This document shows positions 33,501 to 39,500 of a DNA stretch of 64,000 bases, in pieces (within the stretch, counting starts at the first letter, position 1; every line of letters starts with the position of its first letter). Under the pieces are notes generated by a model. That model ran no database searches. It was given only the letters and a program-made list of their open reading frames with translations, and was not told the origin of the DNA. The stretch is from an uncultured Sunxiuqinia sp. (GTDB lineage Bacteria; Bacteroidota; Bacteroidia; Bacteroidales; Prolixibacteraceae). The stretch covers positions 186,001 through 250,000 of the forward strand of contig NZ_OY782772.1 in NCBI RefSeq assembly GCF_963678245.1, given 5' to 3'. The position numbers and the translations under genes were made by a program.

Positions 33501-36500
33501 GACGGCAATGAGTTTGATTATGCATCCTTTACCGTCTCTTACGAAGGTTTTGCAGAAGGTGAGAACGAAGGCAACCTTGGTGGAGAGCTCATTTATAATG
33601 GGACAGCAACCACAGCAACGGCTGTTGGTGAAGATTATGTAATTGCCCCGGGTGGCCTCACTTCTGATAACTACAACATTCAGTTTGTTGACGGTACACT
33701 GGACATTACGCAAAAAGAACTGACAATTACCGCCGGTAACCAGAGCAAGGAATACGACGGTAATGAGTTTGATTATGCATCCTTTACCGTTAGTTACGAA
33801 GGCTTTGCAGAAGGTGAGGACGAAGGCAACCTTGGCGGTACGCTCATTTTCAGCGGGACAGCAACCACAGCAACGGCTGTTGGTGAAGATTATGTAATTA
33901 CCCCGGGTGGCCTTACTTCGGATAACTACAACATTGTATTCAATAACGGTACACTGGACATTACGCAAAAAGAACTGACAATTACCGCCAATAACCAGAG
34001 CAAGGAATACGACGGTAATGAGTTTGATTATGCATCCTTTACCGTTAGTTACGAAGGCTTTGCAGAAGGTGAAAACGAAGGCAACCTTGGCGGTACGCTC
34101 ATTTTCAGCGGGACGGCAACCACAGCAACCGCTGTTGGTGAAGATTATGTAATTACCCCGGGTGGCCTTACTTCGGATAACTACAACATTGTATTCAATA
34201 ACGGTACACTGGACATTACGCAAAAAGAACTGACAATTACCGCCAATAACCAGAGCAAGGAATACGACGGTAATGAGTTTGATTATGCATCCTTTACCGT
34301 TAGTTACGAAGGCTTTGCAGAAGGTGAGGACGAAGGCAACCTTGGCGGTACGCTCATTTTCAGCGGGACAGCAACCACAGCAACCGCTGTTGGTGAAGAT
34401 TATGTAATTACCCCGGGTGGCCTTACTTCTGATAACTACAACATTGTATTCAATAACGGTACACTGGACATTACGCAAAAAGAACTGACAATTACCGCCA
34501 ATAACCAGAGCAAGGAATACGACGGTAATGAGTTTGATTATGCATCCTTTACCGTTAGTTACGAAGGTTTTGCCGAAGGTGAAAACGAAGGCAACCTTGG
34601 CGGTACGCTCATTTTCAGCGGGACAGCAACCACAGCAACGGCTGTTGGTGAAGATTATGTAATTACCCCGGGTGGCCTCACTTCGGATAACTACAACATT
34701 CAGTTTGTTGACGGTACACTTGACATTACGCAAAAAGAGCTGACCGTAATGAATGCGGTAGCAGAAAACAAAGTGTATGACGGCACTACTGATGCAGTTA
34801 TCACAGGAGCAACGCTCTCGGGAGTTGAAACCGGCGATGATGTAACGCTGGACAATGCAATCACGGGTAGTTTTGCTCAGGCAACCATTGGTACAGACAT
34901 CGCTGTCAGCACTTCGATGACCCTGTCCGGTGCAGATGCAGCAAACTACACGCTTGCACAGCCTTCGGGACTGACTGCCAGCATCACAGGCAAAGAATTG
35001 ACCGTGACGGGCATATTTACAGCGGATGACAAAATCTACAACGGTACTACAGATGCTTCATTTGTAAACAACAGCCTGGATTTATCCGGTGTTGAGGGAA
35101 CAGATGACGTATATTTGGACAATGTTATAATTGCCTTTGAAACAGCATCTGCAGGTAATAATCTTGTAGTCGATATAGTCAGCGCGGATTTATCCGGAGC
35201 TGATGCAGGTCAGTACTCACTTTCTCTTACAGGGTCCCCGGAGGCCACCGCAAGTATTTCGAAAAAAACGGTTACGCTTTCAGGTTCAACAGGGATAACC
35301 AGACCTTATGATGGAACAGTGATGTTACCTTCCGGGGAACCGGGATATGGAACACTAAACGGAATACTTCCGGCGGATGCTGCGCAGGCAGTACTTACTG
35401 GCAGCCCGGTGTTTGATGCAGCTATTGCAGGAAACCGCACCATTGTACAGGGCAGCCTTGCGCTGACCGGCCCGAAAGCGGACAATTACAACCTGTTATG
35501 GACAAACGGTTCGGGAATTATTGAGAAAACACCTTTGACGGTGATTGTCAACAATGATTTCAAATTTGTTACCCAGCCGGACAATGCCGGTTATGCGGGG
35601 ATTTCAGTGAGCGGTTTTGTCAACGGTGAAGGAATGGCAGGCATCAATCAAAGCGGATTATCGGTTATTCGTACCAATGCCGGAACAGAAAATGCCGGAA
35701 CATATACCGGGGTACTCGAAGCCTCAGGCCTGGATGCAGCCAATTACTCGTTTACCTATCAGCCCGGAGATTATACCATCATTCCGGCAGATGAACTACT
35801 GGTAGAGGTAGCAGAAAACAGTATTGTTTATTCATCCACTCCTGACTATTCCGTCAGTAGTGCGAAGTACCTGGACAGCGGAGATAATACGATTGTAGAC
35901 CTGACCGGTAATATTACAGAATTGGAAAATAATCAATTCATTATTAGTGATGGTGCAGGTGGCACAGCCAACTTCACTATCGGAGAGATAAATGCGGAAT
36001 ACAATTCTTCAGGCAATCGTCTGGCAACAGGTTCTTATCAGTTAGAAGCTACGGAAGTAACAGAATCCAGCAATAACTTTAATGATGCCATCCATGTCAC
36101 AGGTGTATTGACTGTAAACACTAAAGCAGTGGATGTGCAGTTGGCCTTGGGTTCTGTACAAAAAGCTTTTGACGGCGATGCGGACATGGATAACCTTTCC
36201 CTTGAAGTACAGGGGCTGGTTTCAGGTGACGATGTTATAATCTCGAAAAGTGGTTCTTTCAGCCAGAGTGAAGCAGGTACGGGTATAGCCTATTCTGTTT
36301 CCTTTGCTTTGCAGGGAACAGACAAAGATAATTACCACCTGGGAGCTACTTCTCCACTGAATGGTAATGATGGTGAAATAGGAACGGTACAGTTAACCGT
36401 AACAGGAGCAGTAGCAGAGAACAAAGTATATGACGGTACCACCGATGCAGTGATTACCGGGGCCATACTGTCGGGAGCCATTAATGGTGACGATGTGACG

Positions 36501-39500
36501 CTGGATAACACTGACAAAGGGACTTTTGTCCAGGCAGGTATTGGTACGGATATCGCTGTTAGTACTTCGATGACTCTTGCTGGCACGGATGCAGCAAACT
36601 ACACACTTGTGCAGCCTACCGGTTTTACCGCCGATATTACGGCCAAAGAACTGACTGTAACGGGTGCTGCTGCACGGGACAAAGTTTATGATGCAACCAC
36701 AGTTGCTGTTATTACAGGCGCCACCCTGACGGGAGCAGTTAATGGCGATGATGTTGTACTGACAAATGCAACCACCGGGACATTTACCCAGTCAGAAGCA
36801 GGTTCTGACATTGCAGTCACCACTTCGATGAGTATTAGTGGTGCCGATGCAGGGAACTACACGCTTACGCAACCCACAGGTTTAACAGCCGATATAACAG
36901 GGAAAGAACTTTTTATTACAGGATTGTTTACTGTTGCTGACAAAGTGTATGACGGTACAGCAAATGCATCATTTGTAACCAATGACCTGGAATTATCCGG
37001 TATTCAGGGAACCGATAATGTATTCCTGGACAATGTAGCAATTGGCTTTGAAACAGCATCAGCGGGCAACAACCTTACAGTTAGTATCGTCAGTGGGGAC
37101 TTATCGGGTGCCGATGCAGGGCAGTATTCCATATCCCTGTCAGGGACTCCTGAGACTACCGCAAGTATTTCGAAAAAAACGGTTACGCTTTCAGGTTCAA
37201 CAGGGATAACCAGACCTTATGATGGAACAGTGATGTTACCTTCCGGGGAACCGGGATATGGAACACTAAACGGAATACTTCCGGCGGATGCTGCGCAGGC
37301 AGTACTTACTGGCAGCCCGGTGTTTGATGCAACTATTGCAGGAAACCGCACCATTGTACAGGGCAGCCTTGCGCTGACCGGCCCGAAAGCGGACAATTAC
37401 AACCTGTTATGGACAAACGGTTCGGGAATTATTGAGAAAACACCTTTGACGGTGATTGTCAACAATGATTTCAAATTTGTTACCCAGCCGGACAATACCG
37501 GTTATGCGGGGATTTCAGTGAGCGGTTTTGTCAACGGTGAAGGAATGGCAGCTGTTGACCAAAGCAGCCTGTCCATTGTCCGTACGAACTCCGGCACCGA
37601 AGATGCTGGTGAGTATCCCGGTGTACTGAACACCTCAGGCCTGGATGCAGCCAATTACTCGTTTACCTATCAGCCCGGAGATTATACCATCATTCCGGCA
37701 GATGAACTACTGGTAGAGGTAGCAGAAAACAGTATTGTTTATTCATCCACTCCTGACTATTCCGTCAGTAGTGCGAAGTACCTGGACAGCGGAGATAATA
37801 CGATTGTAGACCTGACCGGTAATATTACAGAATTGGAAAATAATCAATTCATTATTAGTGATGGTGCAGGTGGCACAGCCAACTTCACTATCGGAGAGAT
37901 AAATGCGGAATACAATTCTTCAGGCAATCGTCTGGCAACAGGTTCTTATCAGTTAGAAGCTACGGAAGTAACAGAATCCAGCAATAACTTTAATGATGCC
38001 ATCCATGTCACAGGTGTATTGACTGTAAGCACTAAAGCAGTGGATGTGCAGTTGGCCTTGGGTTCTGTACAAAAAGCTTTTGACGGCGATGCGGACATGG
38101 ATAACCTTTCCCTTGAAGTACAGGGGCTGGTTTCAGGTGACGATGTTATAATCTCGAAAAGTGGTTCTTTCAGCCAGAGTGAAGCAGGTACGGGTATAGC
38201 CTATTCTGTTTCCTTTGCTTTGCAGGGAACAGACAAAGATAATTACCACCTGGGAGCTACTTCTCCACTGAATGGTAATGATGGTGAAATAGGAACGGTA
38301 CAGTTAACCGTAACAGGAGCAGTAGCAGAGAACAAAGTATATGACGGTACCACCGATGCAGTGATTACCGGGGCCATACTGTCGGGAGCCATTAATGGTG
38401 ACGATGTGACGCTGGATAACACTGACAAAGGGACTTTTGTCCAGGCAGGTATTGGTACGGATATCGCTGTTAGTACTTTGATGACTCTTGGCGGCACGGA
38501 TGCAGCAAACTACACACTTGCGCAGCCTGAAGGGCTGGCCGCAGACATCACAGCCAAAGAACTGACCGTAATTAATGCAGTAGCTGAAAATAAAGTATAC
38601 GACGGCACACTGGATGCCACAATATCCGGTGCAGTACTATCGGGAGTAGAAACCGGCGACGATGTAACGCTGGACAATGCAACTACCGGCACCTTTGCCC
38701 AGACGGGTATTGGTACTGAGATAGCCGTTACCACATCTATGGCTATCGGCGGAGCAGATGCAGCAAATTACACACTTGTGCAGCCTACCGGTTTTACCGC
38801 CGATATTACGGCCAAAGAACTGACTGTTGTAGATGCGGTAGCAGAAAACAAAGTCTATGATGGCACGATGGATGCCATAATATCCGGGGCCACACTTTCG
38901 GGAGTGGAAACCGGGGATGTCGTCAGCCTTGACAATGCCGGTACAGGCACATTTGCCCAGGCAGAAGCAGGTTCGGACATTGCAGTCACCACTTCGATGA
39001 GTATCAGCGGTGACGATGCAGGCAACTACACGCTTACACAGCCCGCAGGTTTAACAGCCGACATTACAGGGAAAGAACTTACTATTACCGGATCATTTAC
39101 AGCTTCAGATAAAACATACGATGGAACAATCGAGGCAGTTTTAGTTTCTAATGAATTACTTCTGGAAGGAATCGAATCTGGTGATGAAGTTTTAATGGAT
39201 GAAATAACTGTGGCATTTATTACACCGGATGCGGGTAACAATAAAGAAGTAGTAGTAACTGGATTAACATTATCCGGCACCGACGCGGCTCAATACACTG
39301 TTTCTTTGGATAACGCTTCTAACGCCAGTGCCACAATAAATAAAAGAGAACTTACAGTAACAGCAAATTCACAAACAAAAGAAGAAGGCAGTGTTAACCC
39401 ACCGTTGACATTTACTTATAGCGGATTTATTGATGGAGAAAATTCATCTGTACTTGAAAGTGAACCTGTAGCTAAAACAACTGTAGGCACTGAAACACCG

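Noticed and set aside
24354-34730. CRISPR-like array
   Set aside because: Units are 249/255 bp, in frame and contiguous without spacers; this is a protein repeat.
24318-34733. Four long minus-strand open frames (568-1,159 codons) opposite the MBG array
   Set aside because: They follow the repeat period, break only at the units with NEFDYALF, and have no start signals or protein-like composition (Cys-rich, repetitive). They arise because near-identical units lack antisense stops.
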